DNA from: a bacterium D16-76
GTDB lineage: Bacteria; Bacillota; Clostridia; Oscillospirales; Acutalibacteraceae
Reading direction: 5' to 3'
Length of the DNA stretch: 64,000 nucleotides
Assembly (NCBI GenBank): GCA_009917445.1
Contig: QZEE01000014.1
Location: forward strand, 1 to 64,000
Numbering within the stretch: the first letter of the stretch is position 1; each line of letters starts with the position of its first letter. This document shows, one piece after another, positions 17,085-25,507 of this stretch. The position numbers and the translations under genes were made by a program. The notes beneath the pieces are model-generated. The model was not told where the DNA came from, made no database searches, and saw only the letters and a list, made by a program, of their open reading frames with translations.

Positions 17085-17347
17085 ATGGATCCTCCTTGTG
17101 TACCTCTCTGCAAAAGCATGATATTGCTTCTGCACACAATAGTAGGAAATGGGGTGTATTCCCCCGCCCGTAGGGTGGGGGAATACAGAGCTATCTTTCC
17201 CTATTATTTATCTGGAAAAATAATAGCACGGGCGCAAAGGGGAGTCAAGAAAGGGAACCTTACGGTTGCCTTACATTTCTGTAATGCCCGGGCCTGGTAA
17301 GGTGGGGCGGGGGGTTATGGTGGGAGGGGAAGCGGCGGGTTTGTGTA
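17085..17347. promoter_or_regulatory. Divergent intergenic region with two adjacent palindromes
   Basis: No gene is seen here. GTATTCCCCCGCCC-GTA-GGGTGGGGGAATAC (17156-17186) is a 14-bp hairpin, and CTATTATTT/AAATAATAG (17201-17209 and 17218-17226) is a second inverted repeat 14 bases on. Neither has a terminator-style T-run. They lie between the divergent DUF218 gene and beta-glucuronidase, so an operator role is possible. Confidence 0.5.
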
Positions 17348-17376
17348 TGGACAAGGCGGGCTGAATCTTGTATAAT
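17348..17376 (+). promoter_or_regulatory. Sigma-A promoter for the glycosidase operon
   Basis: TGGACA (17348-17353), a 17-base spacer and TATAAT (17371-17376), 37 bases before the beta-glucuronidase start. Confidence 0.8.
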
Positions 17377-17413
17377 GATCTTACGAAAAATTGATTCTAG
17401 GGGAGATGCTTTT

Positions 17414-19228
17414 ATGTTGTATCCGATCCAAACAAGTTCCCGGGCCCTTATGGATTTAAGCGGCGTTTGGGATTTCCAGCTGGACGACGGGCAGGGCTTT
17501 GCGGAGGAGTGGTTCCGGGGCCCGCTGCCCAGCCCTACCACTATGGCGGTGCCGGCCTCTTATAACGACTTGAAAGAGGGCTGGGCCCACAAGGAGCATT
17601 ATGGCTGGGCTTTTTACCAGCGCCGCTTTGCGGTGCCTGCTTTTTTGCAGGGGCAGCGCCTGGTGCTGCGGCTGGCGGCGGTCACCCATGTGGGGAAGGT
17701 CTACCTAAACGGCAAGCTGGTGTGCGAGCACAAGGGCGGCTTTTTGCCTTTTGAAGCAGAGATAAACCCTTATGTGCAGGAAGGGGAAAACCTGCTGACT
17801 GTGGCGGTGGACAACCGTATTGACCACTCGACCCTGCCGGTGGGGGGCGAAAACGGCACGAGCATGCTGGGCGGCAGCGTGGCTAAGGGCGCGCGGCCTC
17901 GGAACCTGCCTAATTTTGACTTTTTTAACTATTGCGGCATTACCCGGCCGGTAAAGCTGTATACCACCCCTTGGGGCTATATACGGGATATAGCCCTGAA
18001 CACCCGCTTGGAGGGCGGGGCGGCTTTGGTGGACTATACCCTGGACACGGTGGGCCAGGGGGAGGCCCGGATGGAGCTGTGGGACGAAAGCGGCCAGAAG
18101 GTGGCGGAATCTGCCGGGGCGCAGGGGGTGCTGCGGGTGGAGAAGGCCCATTTGTGGCAGCCTTTGGGGGCTTATCTATATGAAGTACGGGCGTTTTTTG
18201 GGGAGGACCGCTACGACCTGCCCTATGGCCTGCGCACGGTTGAGGTGCGGGGCGGGCAGTTCCTGATTAACGGCAGGCCTTTCTATTTTAAGGGCTATGG
18301 CAAGCACGAGGACACCTGCCCGGCGGGCCGGGGGCTAAACGTACCCATGAACGTTAAGGATATCAGCCTGATGAAGTGGCAGGGGGCAAACTCCTTCCGC
18401 ACCAGCCACTACCCTTACAGCGAGGAAATGATGCGCCTGTGTGACCGGGAGGGAATCGTTGTGATCGATGAGGCCCCGGCGGTGGGGGTGCACCTGAATT
18501 TCGGCGGCGGGGCAAACTTCAAGGATGGCCGGCGGGTGGATACCTTTGGGCCGGAGGAGGCGGGGGGCATCCGCACCTTTTCCCATCACAAGGACGTGGT
18601 GCGGGACATGGTGGCCCGGGACAAGAACCACGCCTGCGTGGTCATGTGGAGCCTGGCAAATGAGGCGGACTCTGGCGGACCGGGGGCATATGATTATTTT
18701 AAGCCCCTGTTTGACCTGGCCAGGGACCAGGACCCCCAGCACCGGCCCTGCACCCTTGTTTCGGTGCAGATGGAGAATTTTAAGGAGGACTGCACCCTGC
18801 GCCTTAGCGATGTGTTCTGCCTGAACCGGTATTATGGCTGGTATATCTCTGGCGGGGATTTGGACGCGGCCAAAGCTATGATGGAACAGGAGATGGCCTT
18901 TTGGGACAGCGTGGGCAAGCCGTTTATGTTTACCGAGTACGGCGCCGACACGGTTTGCGGCCTGCATGACACGACGCCGGTCATGTTTACCGAGGAGTAT
19001 CAGGTGGAGTATTACAAGATGAACCATGAAGTGGTGGACAAGCTGGAAAACTTTGTGGGCGAACAGGTGTGGAATTTTGCGGATTTTGCTACCAGCCAGG
19101 GCATTATACGGGTGCAGGGCAACAAGAAGGGCATCTTTACCCGGGACCGCAAGCCTAAGCTTTGCGCCCATTACCTGCGGGAGAGGTGGACGAAGATACC
19201 GGATTTTGGGTATAAATCGAAAGGATAA
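17414..19228 (+). CDS. uidA: Beta-glucuronidase, glycoside hydrolase family 2
   Basis: A 604-residue cytoplasmic enzyme that releases glucuronic acid from beta-glucuronides, such as conjugates excreted in bile. It has a GH2 sugar-binding domain, an immunoglobulin-like domain and a TIM barrel. The acid/base Glu lies in VMWSLANEAD (E417) and the nucleophile in FTEYGADT (E508). The N-x-K motif that recognises the glucuronate carboxylate is present in GNKKGIFTRDRKPK, supporting glucuronidase over galactosidase. The C-terminal half follows E. coli UidA closely in pattern. The ATG at 17414 follows AGGGGAGA. It is the first gene of an operon with the GH3 gene 17 bases downstream; no uronate transporter is adjacent. 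Confidence 0.95.
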   Translation: MLYPIQTSSRALMDLSGVWDFQLDDGQGFAEEWFRGPLPSPTTMAVPASYNDLKEGWAHKEHYGWAFYQRRFAVPAFLQGQRLVLRLAAVTHVGKVYLNGKLVCEHKGGFLPFEAEINPYVQEGENLLTVAVDNRIDHSTLPVGGENGTSMLGGSVAKGARPRNLPNFDFFNYCGITRPVKLYTTPWGYIRDIALNTRLEGGAALVDYTLDTVGQGEARMELWDESGQKVAESAGAQGVLRVEKAHLWQPLGAYLYEVRAFFGEDRYDLPYGLRTVEVRGGQFLINGRPFYFKGYGKHEDTCPAGRGLNVPMNVKDISLMKWQGANSFRTSHYPYSEEMMRLCDREGIVVIDEAPAVGVHLNFGGGANFKDGRRVDTFGPEEAGGIRTFSHHKDVVRDMVARDKNHACVVMWSLANEADSGGPGAYDYFKPLFDLARDQDPQHRPCTLVSVQMENFKEDCTLRLSDVFCLNRYYGWYISGGDLDAAKAMMEQEMAFWDSVGKPFMFTEYGADTVCGLHDTTPVMFTEEYQVEYYKMNHEVVDKLENFVGEQVWNFADFATSQGIIRVQGNKKGIFTRDRKPKLCAHYLRERWTKIPDFGYKSKG

Positions 19229-19245
19229 AACAGGAGGGGTTTGGT

Positions 19246-21351
19246 ATGGACCGGAAAACAGCAAGGAAGCGGGCACAGGAATTGGTGGGGAGGATGACGC
19301 TGGAAGAGAAGGCCTCCCAGCTGCGGTATGACGCGCCGGCTATTGAGAGGCTGGGTATACCCGCCTATAACTGGTGGAACGAGGCCCTGCACGGCGTAGC
19401 ACGGGCGGGCACGGCTACGATGTTCCCCCAGGCTATTGGGCTGGCGGCGGCTTTTGACGAGGGATTGATGGAAGAGGTGGGCCGGTGCATTGCCCAGGAG
19501 GGCCGGGCCAAGTACAACGAGCAAAGCGCCCGGGGCGACCGGGACATCTATAAGGGGCTGACGTTTTGGTCGCCAAATGTGAATATTTTCCGGGACCCCC
19601 GCTGGGGCCGGGGCCATGAGACTTATGGGGAAGACCCTACGCTTACTTCCCGGCTGGCGGTGGGGTTCATCAAGGGCGTGCAGGGGGAAGGGGAATATTT
19701 GCAGGCGGCGGCCTGCGCCAAGCACCTGGCGGCCCACTCGGGGCCTGAGGCCCAGCGCCATGGCTTTGATGCCCAGGTGAGCCCTAAGGATTTGGAGGAA
19801 ACCTATCTGCCTGCCTTTGAGGCCTGCGTAAAGGAGGGCCGGGTGGAGGCGGTGATGGGCGCCTACAACCGGGTGAACGGGGAGGCCTGCTGCGCAAGCC
19901 CGTTTTTGCAGGAAAAGCTGCGGGAGGAGTGGGGCTTTGAGGGCCACTTTGTTTCGGACTGCGGGGCCATAAAGGATTTCCACGAGAACCATGGGGTCAC
20001 GGGGCGGCCGGAGGAGTCGGTGAAGCTGGCGCTGGAAAACGGCTGCGATGTGAACTGCGGCTGTACGTATCAGAAAATCCTTAACGCGGTGGAAGAGGGG
20101 ATTTTGGAGGAAAGGTACGTGACAGAGTCTTGTGTGCGGCTGTTTACCACCCGCTTTTTGCTGGGGATGTTTGACAAGACCGAATATGACGGCCTGGGCC
20201 AGCTGGATGTGGAGACTGGGGAGCACCTGGCCCTTTCCCAGCGGGCGGCACAGGAAAGCATGGTGCTGCTGAAAAACAGCGGGCTGCTGCCTTTGGATCT
20301 GGACAGGCTGGGGGTTATTGGCGTGATAGGCCCCAATGCGGACAGCCGCGCTGCCCTGGTGGGGAATTACCACGGAACGGCTTCCCGGTATATTACGGTG
20401 CTGGAGGGCATACAGGATGCCGCCGGGGAGGCGGGGGTGCGGGTGCTGTACTCCCAGGGGTGCCACCTGTTTGCCCAGGCGGCAGAAAGCCTGTCGGCTG
20501 GGGAATACATAGACCGCTTGGCAGAGGCCCGGGCTGTGGCGGAGCACTCGGACGTGGTGGTGCTGGTGGTGGGCCTGGACGAGACCCTGGAAGGGGAAGA
20601 GGGGGACGCGGGCAATGCCTATGCCTCGGGGGATAAGCGGGATTTGCATTTGCCTGCCGCCCAGGAAAAGCTGATGGAAACGGTATTGGGCTGTGGTAAG
20701 CCGGTGGTTGTGGTGAACATGACGGGCAGCGCGGTGGACCTGCGGTATGCCCAGGAAAAGGCCGGGGCGGTTTTGCAGGCCTGGTACCCGGGGCCCCGGG
20801 GCGGCCGGGCTTTGGCGGATATTTTGTTTGGGCGGGTGTCGCCCTCGGGCAAGCTGCCGGTTACTTTTTATAGGGGGCTGGATGATCTGCCTGAGTTTAC
20901 CGATTATGGGATGGAGGGGCGCACGTACCGCTTTTATAAGGGCGAGCCCTTGTACCCCTTTGGCTACGGGCTGACTTATGGCGGCTGCCGGGCGGTAGAG
21001 GCAGCTTGTGCCGGGGCGGGTCCGGATGCCCTGCGCCTGCGGGTAACGGTACGCAATGACGGGCGGGAGACGGAGGACGTGCTGCAAGTCTATGTAAAGG
21101 ATGAGGACAGCAGCTGCGCCCCGGTGAACCCGGTGTTGGCGGGCTTTCGGCGGGTACGTTTGGGCCGGGGCGAGGCCCGGGTGGTAGAAGTGCCGCTGCC
21201 TGGCCGGTGCTTTACAACGGTAGATGAAGCTGGGGTGCGGGCCCTGCGGGGGAAACGGTTTACCTTTTACGCGGGCTTTTCGCAGCCGGATGGGCGCAGC
21301 GCCCAGTTATGCGGCACGGCGCCGGTGGAGGTGGAAGTCCAGCTGCCTTAA
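19246..21351 (+). CDS. Glycoside hydrolase family 3 (beta-xylosidase/beta-glucosidase)
   Basis: A 701-residue enzyme without a signal peptide, so probably intracellular. The N-terminal GH3 barrel contains YNWWNEALHGVAR, RDPRWGRGHETYGEDP, KHLAAHSG and the nucleophile aspartate in FVSDCGAI (D238). The C-terminal alpha/beta domain (VIGPNADSRAALVGNYHG) and a terminal fibronectin-III-like domain follow. The WWNEALHG and GRGHETYGEDP signatures are more like xylosidases or arabinosidases of this family than simple glucosidases, but activity cannot be fixed from sequence. The start at 19246 follows CAGGAGGGG. Placed directly after beta-glucuronidase, it may help break down glucuronoxylan-type or plant glycoside substrates. 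Confidence 0.9.
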   Translation: MDRKTARKRAQELVGRMTLEEKASQLRYDAPAIERLGIPAYNWWNEALHGVARAGTATMFPQAIGLAAAFDEGLMEEVGRCIAQEGRAKYNEQSARGDRDIYKGLTFWSPNVNIFRDPRWGRGHETYGEDPTLTSRLAVGFIKGVQGEGEYLQAAACAKHLAAHSGPEAQRHGFDAQVSPKDLEETYLPAFEACVKEGRVEAVMGAYNRVNGEACCASPFLQEKLREEWGFEGHFVSDCGAIKDFHENHGVTGRPEESVKLALENGCDVNCGCTYQKILNAVEEGILEERYVTESCVRLFTTRFLLGMFDKTEYDGLGQLDVETGEHLALSQRAAQESMVLLKNSGLLPLDLDRLGVIGVIGPNADSRAALVGNYHGTASRYITVLEGIQDAAGEAGVRVLYSQGCHLFAQAAESLSAGEYIDRLAEARAVAEHSDVVVLVVGLDETLEGEEGDAGNAYASGDKRDLHLPAAQEKLMETVLGCGKPVVVVNMTGSAVDLRYAQEKAGAVLQAWYPGPRGGRALADILFGRVSPSGKLPVTFYRGLDDLPEFTDYGMEGRTYRFYKGEPLYPFGYGLTYGGCRAVEAACAGAGPDALRLRVTVRNDGRETEDVLQVYVKDEDSSCAPVNPVLAGFRRVRLGRGEARVVEVPLPGRCFTTVDEAGVRALRGKRFTFYAGFSQPDGRSAQLCGTAPVEVEVQLP

Positions 21352-21441
21352 GCGCCGGGATATGAAGGGGAGGCCGGCGGGATTCCCTGCCGGTTTTCCT
21401 TATGATGGGGAGGGGAATTTTGTTTAAAAGGGGCGGGCCGA

Positions 21442-21470
21442 TGGACAGTCTTGGCACGCGATGCTATAAT
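21442..21470 (+). promoter_or_regulatory. Sigma-A promoter for the hemerythrin-receiver gene
   Basis: TGGACA (21442-21447), a 17-base spacer and TATAAT (21465-21470). The -35 hexamer is the same uncommon TGGACA as in the beta-glucuronidase promoter. Confidence 0.75.
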
Positions 21471-21566
21471 AGGTATGAGGGTGTGCGGACAGTCCTGACA
21501 AGCCGCGGGCCCGGATTTAATGGGAATGAACCCTTTGAAAGTAGGATAGAGGAGGAGATTGTTTGT

Positions 21567-22928
21567 ATGGAAGATCAATTTATATGGCGGGATGAATATA
21601 ACGTTGGGGTAGAGGTTATTGATAAGGAGCACCAGAGGCTTTTTAAAATTATCCACAAGCTGCTTGCCTTTGGCGAGGAGGAGGAGATAAACCCACGGGC
21701 CTGCCAGGAGGGGGTCAAGTATTTTAAGGGGCATGCCTTGAAGCATTTTACTGAAGAGGAAGAGTATATGGCTTCTATCCGGTATGAGGGCATAGAACGG
21801 CACAGGCGTATACACCAGGGGTTCCGGGAAAATACCCTGCCGGCTTTGGAGGCGGAATTGGAGCGTACAAACTATGCCCCGGAGGCTATCGACCATTTTT
21901 TGGGAGTGTGCACGGGCTGGCTGGTGGGCCATACCCTGACGGAAGACCAGGCTATAACCGGCGGCCACGGCAGCAACTGGGGGGCGCTGCTTTCCCAGGA
22001 GCAGCAGGCGGATATCAGCCGGGCCATTGCAAAGCTGATGTCCGATATGTTCCATTTGGAGCCGCAGGTTATAAGCGACACCTATAGCGGGGAGAAGTTT
22101 GGCAAGGGGATCTATTACCGCCTGACCTACGCTATGGGGGGGAAAAAGCGGCAGGAGGTCCTTTTGGCTTTTGAGGAAAAGCTGCTGCTGAACACGGTGG
22201 GGAAGATTATGGGGCAGTCTACAAAGAAGCTGGACCCCAAGCTGGTGCACGCAGCCCGGTATGCCATCCGGCAGTTTGTGGGGCGGGTTATGGAGCGGAT
22301 GCACGCGGCGGCGGGCTGGGAATTGAAGGAAGAAAACCTGCTGGCCTATGAGGTGTTCCAGGAGGTTTTCCAGCGGGAGCAGCCCCAGGTCAGCCTGCTG
22401 TTTAACACGGGGGGCAAGGGGTATTTCTCGTACAGCGTTATTGCCTCGGAAATACCGGAGGAGTACGGGGCTACGGCCATTGAGGCCCACAACGCGGTGG
22501 AGGAGATTGAAAACTTTTTGCAGCAGAGGGAGGAGGAGCACAAGCAGGCCAGCCCGAAAAAGAAGGTGCTGGTGGTGGACGACTCCCTGACCATACGCCA
22601 GGGCATGCAGGCGCTGCTGAGCCCGGATTATGATGTGTCCCTGGCTTCTTCTGGGGCGGGGGCCATACGGGCCATTACCCTGAACAAGCCCCACCTGGTG
22701 CTGCTGGACTATGAAATGCCTGTGTGCGACGGCCGGCAGACCCTGGAGATGCTGCGGGCTGAGCCGGACTTTGCGGGGCTGCCAGTGTTTTTTTTGACGG
22801 GGCGGCGGGACCGGGAGACGATGATCAAGGTGATGCCTTTAAACCCTTCAGGGTACCTGCTGAAATATCTGAAGCCGGCGGAGATTAAACAGAAAATCGA
22901 CGACTTCTTTGCCCGGGCTGAGGGGTAA
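21567..22928 (+). CDS. Bacteriohemerythrin - CheX-like - response receiver fusion
   Basis: A 453-residue cytoplasmic protein in three parts. Residues 1-135 are a hemerythrin domain with the diiron pattern W...NVGVEVIDKEHQRLF, then H...HFTEEEEYM, HRRIHQGF and HTLTED, as in O2- or redox-sensing bacteriohemerythrins. Residues about 150-320 resemble CheX/CheC phosphatase-like domains (a predicted alpha/beta pattern with a central IMGQST segment), an inference from pattern. Residues about 330-453 form a receiver (VLVVDDSLTIRQ, LLDYEMP, FFLTG). The ATG at 21567 follows GAGGAGG; a longer frame to 21402 lies over the promoter and is rejected. A terminator follows. It probably links oxygen or redox state to a phosphorelay or motility output. 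Confidence 0.85.
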   Translation: MEDQFIWRDEYNVGVEVIDKEHQRLFKIIHKLLAFGEEEEINPRACQEGVKYFKGHALKHFTEEEEYMASIRYEGIERHRRIHQGFRENTLPALEAELERTNYAPEAIDHFLGVCTGWLVGHTLTEDQAITGGHGSNWGALLSQEQQADISRAIAKLMSDMFHLEPQVISDTYSGEKFGKGIYYRLTYAMGGKKRQEVLLAFEEKLLLNTVGKIMGQSTKKLDPKLVHAARYAIRQFVGRVMERMHAAAGWELKEENLLAYEVFQEVFQREQPQVSLLFNTGGKGYFSYSVIASEIPEEYGATAIEAHNAVEEIENFLQQREEEHKQASPKKKVLVVDDSLTIRQGMQALLSPDYDVSLASSGAGAIRAITLNKPHLVLLDYEMPVCDGRQTLEMLRAEPDFAGLPVFFLTGRRDRETMIKVMPLNPSGYLLKYLKPAEIKQKIDDFFARAEG

Positions 22929-22934
22929 AGGAGG

Positions 22935-22968
22935 GCCGGGCGCTGGGGAGGCGTCCGGCTGTTTTTTT
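22935..22968 (+). terminator. Rho-independent terminator
   Basis: GCCGGGCG (22935-22942) pairs with CGTCCGGC (22952-22959) with one G-U pair, followed by T7 at 22962-22968. Confidence 0.88.
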
Positions 22969-23279
22969 AGGGGAAGGGTGTGAAGGGGCGGGGCTTTTCA
23001 GGGGTACTATTTTTTGTGTAAAGGCGATGGGCTTGCCACTAAATATGGGGTATGGCGGGAGAGGAAGGGAGAAGGGGGGGCTTTAGCGCGGCAGCAGGGT
23101 TGAAGAGAAGACGTGTGTTGAAAGTTTTTAGTTAATATGCACAATGCTGGGCGGCTCTTTTTCAAGGAGGGACTGCCGAGAAAGACATATTTCGTTCAAA
23201 TTCTTTGTGCAATTTGCTGCAAAAAGAGGCTGTTACCAAATTGTAACCACCACATATGCACATTCGCATGAAAATCCAC
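22969..23279 (+). promoter_or_regulatory. Upstream regulatory region of the peptide importer operon
   Basis: About 310 bases with no gene. Sequence from 23100 on is AT-rich and full of short symmetric elements: TATGCACAAT (23135-23144), TTCTTTGTGCAA (23201-23212), TATGCACATT (23255-23264), and the palindrome GTTAC-N6-GTAAC (23232-23247). A further TTCTTTGTGCAA lies at 23341-23352, downstream of the promoter. These look like binding sites for a nutrient-responsive regulator; the protein is unknown. Confidence 0.5.
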
Positions 23280-23308
23280 TTGCAATTTCCGGTTTTTTAT
23301 GTTATATT
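23280..23308 (+). promoter_or_regulatory. Sigma-A promoter for the peptide importer operon
   Basis: TTGCAA (23280-23285), a 17-base spacer and TATATT (23303-23308). It leaves a leader of about 125 bases before the binding-protein gene. Confidence 0.65.
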
Positions 23309-23440
23309 TCATAACGTAAGAGGAAGCCGTGCGGCCAAGTTTCTTTGTGCAACCCATACACATTGGCTTTGCGTGTGCTTTCACGATTTTAAACTTTGCG
23401 GCCTTTATGACCGCAAAAATCCCTAAGGAGGATCAATCGT

Positions 23441-25366
23441 ATGAAAACGAGCAAGAAAGTCCTGGCAGTCCTCTTGGCACTGGCAATGGTGCTGACTCTG
23501 GCTGCCTGCGGCGGCGGGGATACTTCTTCCCCTGCGTCTACGCCTGCTAATGACGAGCCTAGCAGCGCCGCTTCTACTCCCGAAGAGTCCGAGCCTGCTT
23601 CCCAGCCGGAAGAGGACTCCTCTGAGCCTGCCGACGAAGGCGAGGAAGAGGAAGAAGAGTTTGTGGCGGACATGACCGGCACCCCCCGTAACGAGACCCT
23701 GTATTACGGCGGCGAGCAGTGGGGCAAGCCCGTGAACATGAACCCCATGTCTACTACTTCCAATTTTGCCGTTATAAGCCAGAACGACATCGCCACTGTA
23801 GTTGTGTATGAGACCCCCTACATGTACAACCCCATGGATGGCAAGGCTTATGGCCTGCTGGCTGACGGCGACTACACCTTTAACGAGGACAAGAGCGTTT
23901 TGACCTTCAAGATCAAGGCTGCTGCCAAGTGGGACGACGGCACCCCCGTTACCGCCCATGACGTACAGGCTACCTGGGACGCCCATGTAAAGTATCAGAC
24001 CGCTACAGGCTCTGACTACAGCCAGTACTTCACCATTAAGGCTGTGGATGATGCCACTGTGGAAATCACTGCCACCGAGAGCCAAAACCCCTATAAGATG
24101 GAAGAATACCTCTGCAAAGTGTACGTTATGCAGAAGGCTTACCTGGAGAAGCTGGATGGGGAACTGAACGGCGACTCCGGCGAAATGAAGAACGCTGAGA
24201 TGTGGGACGCTCCCGTCAGCGGCGCTTACAGGCCCACCCAGTACGATTCTGAGCAGAAGTGGATCTGCACCCGTAACGACGATTACTGGGGCCAGGACGC
24301 TTCCATGTGGGGCAAGCTGCCTGTGCCGAAGTACCTGGCTCACAACATCTACAAGGACAACGACGCTACCGCCCGTGCTATGCGCAACGCGGAAATCGAC
24401 GTTGACCAGCACTACTTCACCAACCTGCAGGATACCTGGCAGAAGGACGGCCTGCCCATCTCCACTTACTTTGCTGAGGCCCCTTATCAGCTCGGTATGC
24501 AGATGCCCAGCGTTATCTTCAACCAGACCCTGCCCGGCTTGGATCAGGTTGCTGTACGTAAGGCTATCGCCATGGCTATCGACTATGACCAGGTGGTAAC
24601 CTCCGCTATGACCGGCCAGTCCTACACCTTCGCTGAAGTACCCCGCTCCCTGTTCAACCCCACCGAAGGCGAGCAGTCTTTGATTCGCGATCCTGAAGCC
24701 CTGAAGCCCTACCAGTACCTGGGTAAAGATGTGGAAGGCGCCCAGAAGCTGCTGGACGACGCCGGCATCATCGATACCGATGGCGACGGCATCCGTGAGT
24801 ATCCCGAAGGCAACAACCTGACCTTCAAGTGCGAGTGCCCCACTGGCTGGAACGACTGGGAAGCTGCTATGAACATCACCGCTGCCGCTGGCAAGTCCAT
24901 CGGCATCAACCTGGAGACCTTCTTCCCTGAGGCCGCTCAGTACAACGAGCATATCCAGACCGCTGGCTTTGAAATCTCCATGTCCGGCTACGGTGCTGCA
25001 TCTATTGCCAACCCCTGGACCCGCGCTTACCAGACCATGTATGGCTTCGGCGGCAACTTCCCCGAAACTGTGACCTTTAACCATGGTCGTTACTACAACG
25101 CTGAGGTTGACGAAATCCTGCAGGCTATGCCGCTGGAGACCGATGAGGAGAAGGTTCTGGAGTACTACGAGCGTTTGAACATCATCTATCTGGATGAGGT
25201 TCCCTCTGCTGCTTTGATGTATCGCCCGGCTGACTTCCACCAGGTAAACGAGACGGTTTGGACCAACTTCCCTGTTGACGGCGACGGCACCAACATTCCT
25301 CCGCTGATCTGCTGGGACGGCTACGGCTACGCTGCCATGTTCAACCTGGAGCTGGTAGAGGGCTAA
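23441..25366 (+). CDS. ABC transporter solute-binding lipoprotein, family 5 (peptide type)
   Basis: A 641-residue lipoprotein that captures substrate outside the membrane for the permeases encoded downstream. It has a lipoprotein signal peptide with lipobox LAAC (Cys about residue 24), a Ser/Glu/Pro-rich linker with a run of acidic residues (about 30-75), then an SBP family 5 fold (WDDGTPVTAHDVQATWDAHV, ...GAYRPTQYDSEQKW, RKAIAMAIDYDQVV). Family members bind oligopeptides, dipeptides, nickel or opines; the order of genes suggests a peptide. The start at 23441 follows TAAGGAGGA. Codon choice is more biased (many ACC/AAC/GGC) than in neighbouring genes, which suggests high expression. Confidence 0.93.
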   Translation: MKTSKKVLAVLLALAMVLTLAACGGGDTSSPASTPANDEPSSAASTPEESEPASQPEEDSSEPADEGEEEEEEFVADMTGTPRNETLYYGGEQWGKPVNMNPMSTTSNFAVISQNDIATVVVYETPYMYNPMDGKAYGLLADGDYTFNEDKSVLTFKIKAAAKWDDGTPVTAHDVQATWDAHVKYQTATGSDYSQYFTIKAVDDATVEITATESQNPYKMEEYLCKVYVMQKAYLEKLDGELNGDSGEMKNAEMWDAPVSGAYRPTQYDSEQKWICTRNDDYWGQDASMWGKLPVPKYLAHNIYKDNDATARAMRNAEIDVDQHYFTNLQDTWQKDGLPISTYFAEAPYQLGMQMPSVIFNQTLPGLDQVAVRKAIAMAIDYDQVVTSAMTGQSYTFAEVPRSLFNPTEGEQSLIRDPEALKPYQYLGKDVEGAQKLLDDAGIIDTDGDGIREYPEGNNLTFKCECPTGWNDWEAAMNITAAAGKSIGINLETFFPEAAQYNEHIQTAGFEISMSGYGAASIANPWTRAYQTMYGFGGNFPETVTFNHGRYYNAEVDEILQAMPLETDEEKVLEYYERLNIIYLDEVPSAALMYRPADFHQVNETVWTNFPVDGDGTNIPPLICWDGYGYAAMFNLELVEG

Positions 25367-25450
25367 TGGCCTGGGAGATCCATTTAGGCGATTTTCACAA
25401 CAACCTGTGACTGTATTTCTTTGCACTAGATTCATTTTGTATTGTTGAGA

Positions 25451-25503
25451 AGTGCGGCGGGCGTTGGTGTAATTTGAGATTGCACGGGCGTTCGCCGCTT
25501 TCT
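25451..25503 (+). terminator. Partial terminator between binding protein and permease genes
   Basis: AGTGCGGCGGGCG and CGTTCGCCGCTTTCTT can form an imperfect GC-rich hairpin with a pyrimidine tail. Placed just after the binding-protein gene, it could reduce expression of the downstream membrane and ATPase genes, as is usual for such operons. Confidence 0.5.
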
Positions 25504-25507
25504 TCAT

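Noticed and set aside
19171-21087. 638-codon minus-strand open frame opposite the GH3 gene
   Set aside because: It is antisense to an intact GH3 enzyme with catalytic motifs; His/Arg/Pro-rich composition is typical of a GC-rich antisense frame.
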